A stretch of DNA of 9,384 nucleotides, from NCBI GenBank assembly GCA_016931365.1, contig JAFGEY010000425.1, positions 1 through 9,384 on the forward strand, written 5' to 3'. Both the position numbers and the translations under genes were made by a program. The notes beneath the pieces were generated by a model. It saw nothing but the letters and a program-made list of their open reading frames with translations, was not told where the DNA came from and ran no database searches. This DNA comes from Anaerolineae bacterium. GTDB lineage: Bacteria; Chloroflexota; Anaerolineae; JAFGEY01. Within the stretch, counting starts at the first letter, position 1. Every line of letters starts with the position of its first letter. This document shows positions 6,698-9,384 of the stretch, piece after piece.

Positions 6698-9077
6698 GCC
6701 GCGCTGGCGCAAAGTCCTGCATGACCTGTGGGACAACAAGGTGCGCACCCTGCTCGTCGTCGCCTCGATTGCCGTCGGCGTGTTTGCCATTGGCGTGATC
6801 GCCGGCTCTTATGCGATGATCGCGCAGGACCTCAGCCGCAGCTATGCCTCGACCAACCCGGCCAACATTGTCCTGGTTACCTCTCCTTTTGACCCCGATT
6901 TCGTCGACGTGATCTACAGCATGGACGTGGTGAGTGAGGCCGAAGGCCGCCGCCACGCCGATTTGCAGATTCGCCTCAACACGGACAAATGGGACACCAT
7001 TACCCTGATCGCCATTCCCGATTACGACGAACTGACCCTGTTCCGGCACACGCTCAAACAGGGCGTGGCCGTGCCCGGTGATCAAGAGGTGGTGCTGGAA
7101 CACAAGTCGCTGGCCCTGCTGGGGCTGGAGATCGGCGACACGATCCGCGTGGAACTGCCCGACGGCACGCTGCGCCAATTGCCCATCGTCGGCGCGGTGC
7201 AAGATCAGAGCGATGTGTATGGCAGCATCCTCGGCGATATTCAGGGTTATATCACCTACGACACACTCGAGTGGTTGGGCCAGCCGACCGACCTCAACCG
7301 GTTGCTGGTGACGGTCAAGGATTTCCCCAACGACAAGAACTTCATCCGCAGCGCGACGACCGCGATCACCGATCGGATCGAAAAAAGCGGGCGCAGCGTG
7401 TACTGGAACGACATCGCACCACAAAATGAACACCCATTGGCCTCAATTATCGATGCGCTGCTCAACGTTCTGATCATCCTCGGCGTGCTGGTCGTTTTTT
7501 TAAGCGGCTCGCTGATCGCCAATACGATGTCAGCGCTGCTCAGTCAGCACCTGCGCCAGATCGGAGTGATGAAATTGATCGGCGCGCGGCGCGAGCAGGT
7601 GATCAGCATGTACCTGGTGTTGATTGCTGCCTTTGGCATCATCGCCCTGCTCGGGGCGATCCCGCTGGGCAGCCTGGGCGCGTACCGGCTGGCCCAGTTT
7701 GTGGCCGAGATCATCAATTTTGAACTGAGTCCCTTTCACATCGTACCGGAGGCGATTCTGTTCCAGGTGGTGATTGCCCTGCTCGTGCCCCCGGTGGCGG
7801 GGATGCTGCCGGTGATCAAGGGGGCGCGGATCACGGTGCAAAAGGCGCTCAGCAGCACCGGCATCGATGGTCAGGGCGGACAAAAGGGCTGGATCGACCG
7901 CCGGTTGGAGAAACTGCGCGCGCTCTCACGCCCGATGTTGATCTCGATCCGCAATACCTTTCGCCGCAAAGGACGGCTGGCGCTGACCCTGTTCACGCTC
8001 ACCCTCGGCGGCGGGGTGTTTATTTCTGTGTTCAACTCACAGGTGGCGCTTAATGACAAGATGGCTCAGGTGACCAAATATTTCGGCGCGGACGTCAATC
8101 TGGATTTTGCCCGCGCCTACCGCATCGAGGAGGTTGAGCGCGAGGCGTTGAGCATAGGCGGCGTCGAGCGGGTGGAAGTGTGGATCACCAGCGGCGCCGA
8201 GATCGTCCACCCCGACGGCGCGCCCTCGGATTCGATCTCGATCATCGCCCCGCCGGCCGACAGCGACCTGGTGCAGCCGACGCTGCAAAAGGGACGCTGG
8301 CTGCTGCCCGGCGACGAAAACGCGCTGGCAGTGAGCGATGCCTTTGTCGACGAATTTCCCGGCTTGCAAGTTGGCGATACGTTGCGCTTGAAGGTGAATG
8401 GGCGCGAAGATGATTGGACGGTGGTTGGCATCTTTCAGTACACCGGCATGGGCGACCTGGTGGCCTATGCCAATTATGACACCCTGGCTCAGGAACTCAA
8501 GACCGGGCCGCGGGCGTCGGTGTTCCGCATCGTCACTGCCGAGCACACGCTGCCCTATCAGGCGTGGATCGCCGCGCAGCTCAACAGCCATTTTCGCGAG
8601 CGCGGCTTCAAGGTGGACAAAGTCGAGGCCGGGCTGGCCTTTAACGCCTCGATCACCGAGGTGCTGGGAATCCTGACCGCCGTGCTGCTGGTGATGGCCG
8701 TGCTCACCGCGCTGGTGGGCAGCATCGGCCTGACCGGCACGATGAGCATGAACGTGCTGGAGCGCACGCGCGAGATCGGCGTGATGCGCGCGGTCGGCGC
8801 GCACAACCAGATCGTCTCCGGGCTGGTCATCGTCGAGGGGATCATCATCGGCGCGATCAGCTATCTGCTCGGCGCGATCCTCTCTTTCCCGATCACCTAC
8901 CTGCTCTCGAACGTGATCAGTATCGCCATTTTCAGTTCGCCGGCGCCGTGGGCTTTCACCGCGCAGGGCTTTTTGATCTGGCTGGGCGTGGTCGTATTGC
9001 TCTCTTTGGTGGCCAGCCTGCTGCCCGCGCGCAACGCCAGCCGACTGACGATTCGGGAAGTGTTGGCGTACGAATAA
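6690..9077 (+). CDS. Double FtsX/MacB-type ABC permease, 795 aa
   Basis: This is the membrane subunit of the transporter. It consists of two similar modules, each one TM helix, a large extracytoplasmic MacB_PCD-like domain, then three TM helices with an FtsX domain. Module 1: TM about 20-42, extracytoplasmic 43-250, TMs about 255-277, 303-335 and 355-377. Module 2: TM about 428-449, extracytoplasmic 450-652, TMs about 656-681, 707-733 and 757-779. The coupling-helix signature appears twice: [17 protein letters not shown] (289-305) and [12 protein letters not shown] (693-704). One polypeptide thus carries both half-permeases, as in YknZ-like or DUF214 large permeases, and needs two ATPase subunits, matching the two genes upstream. 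The ATG at 6690 lies within the end of the ATPase-CNBD gene (ATGCTTAG overlap), implying translational coupling. MacB-type proteins move substrates from the outer leaflet or periplasmic side rather than from the cytoplasm; the substrate here is not visible. Confidence 0.95.
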
Positions 9078-9079
9078 GA

Positions 9080-9144
9080 CGTACTGCGTATTGCGTATTC
9101 CGTCGTGGCTGATGAACCCGGAATAAAACGGAATACGCAGTACG
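9080..9144. repeat. Second heptamer-built inverted repeat, between permease and adaptor genes
   Basis: CGTACTGCGTATT (9080-9092) is perfectly repeated in inverse orientation at 9132-9144. The left arm is a run of 7-bp units: TACTGCG, TATTGCG, TATTCCG (9082-9102). The right arm, read on the other strand, gives TACTGCG, TATTCCG, then TTTTATT. An extra unit in the left arm allows two pairing registers. It starts 3 bp after the permease stop and ends 18 bp before the adaptor ATG. There is no T-run directly after the stem, so it is not a standard terminator. The unit sequence differs from the element at 5496-5570 but the construction is the same. Confidence 0.65.
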
Positions 9145-9162
9145 AAATTGCGAGGAATTTTT

Positions 9163-9384
9163 ATGAAACGAATTCTACCAACGATTTTTTCTATTTTATC
9201 TATCATCACCCTGATCGGCTGCTCGGCCCAACCGGGCGGTTCGGCTGCCGAGGCGCAGTCTCCAGCGGTGGTGAAAAAGGCCAACGCTGGCAACGTAGTC
9301 GCCGAGGGGGTGGTCACGCCGACGCGGGCAGGCTATCTGGCCTTCAAACTGGGCGGCGACGTGGCCCAGGTGTGGGTCAAAGAA
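9163..9384 (+). CDS. Lipoprotein, probable HlyD/MacA-type periplasmic adaptor (partial, N-terminal 74 aa)
   Basis: The frame from ATG 9163 is open to the window edge. GAGGA lies 6 nt upstream. The N-terminus is a lipoprotein signal: MKR, a hydrophobic core, and the lipobox L17-I18-G19-C20, with C20 the predicted lipidated cysteine. A Gly/Ala/Ser-rich linker follows. Residues 44-74 (NVVAEGVVTPTRAGYLAFKLGG, then DVAQVWVKE) match the start of membrane-fusion proteins, where a first beta-strand leads into a biotin/lipoyl-like half-motif ending V-x-V-x-E-G. In a MacAB-type system this adaptor would sit outside the membrane and work with the FtsX permease. Lipid anchoring instead of a TM helix occurs in some adaptors, including those of organisms lacking a typical outer membrane. 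Only the beginning is present, so the family call rests on a short stretch plus context. Confidence 0.75.
   Translation, partial: MKRILPTIFSILSIITLIGCSAQPGGSAAEAQSPAVVKKANAGNVVAEGVVTPTRAGYLAFKLGGDVAQVWVKE

Noticed and set aside
9132..9162. Second hairpin plus the TTTTT at 9158-9162 as a terminator
   Set aside because: The T-run starts 14 bases after the stem and lies between the Shine-Dalgarno and ATG of the adaptor gene, so it is better read as its ribosome-binding spacer.
8037..9317. A 426-codon open frame on the minus strand opposite the permease
   Set aside because: It is antisense to a clear FtsX permease, is full of His/Arg/Gln low-complexity typical of a GC-rich shadow frame, and shows no recognisable domain.

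Overview
The window is a high-GC bacterial fragment with two oppositely transcribed blocks that diverge from a 390 bp intergenic region (4372-4761). The minus-strand block reads, in transcription order: a six-TM sensor histidine kinase, a NarL/LuxR-type response regulator coupled to it by a TGATG overlap, and a large secreted protein. That protein has a signal peptide, a seven-repeat FG-GAP beta-propeller, a DUF11-like domain and a LamG-like domain, and it runs off the left edge. The plus-strand block reads: an MacB/LolD-type ABC ATPase, a second ATPase of the same type fused to a C-terminal cyclic-nucleotide-binding-like (CNBD) domain, a 795-residue double-FtsX permease, and the N-terminus of a lipoprotein that looks like an HlyD/MacA-type adaptor, cut by the right edge.

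Organism: the mix fits a Chloroflexota (Anaerolineae-like) genome or metagenome bin. The pointers are FG-GAP/DUF11/LamG surface proteins, a MacAB-like system whose adaptor is a lipoprotein, a DesK/LiaS-like two-component pair, and heptamer-built intergenic palindromes. This is inference from gene style only; no marker gene is present.

How the genes may work together: the plus-strand operon looks like a complete inner-membrane export or envelope-lipid/peptide extraction machine: two nucleotide-binding subunits, one permease and one tethered extracytoplasmic adaptor. The divergent two-component pair lies where a regulator of such a system is expected. The shared intergenic region carries two copies of one dyad, TRTGAC-N4-GTCATA. 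One copy is centred about 62 bp upstream of the predicted kinase-operon start and about 72 bp upstream of a predicted transporter start. The working model is an envelope-stress or drug-response circuit in which the regulator controls its own operon and the transporter. The propeller gene downstream of the regulator has its own good sigma70-like promoter inside the regulator's 3' end.

Most unusual points: the ABC-CNBD fusion, which lacks the canonical phosphate-binding Arg and has an altered residue after the ABC signature; the paired ATPases for a single permease; the repeated dyad; and two unrelated-sequence intergenic hairpins that are both built from 7-bp units, one of which supplies the stop codon of the first ATPase.
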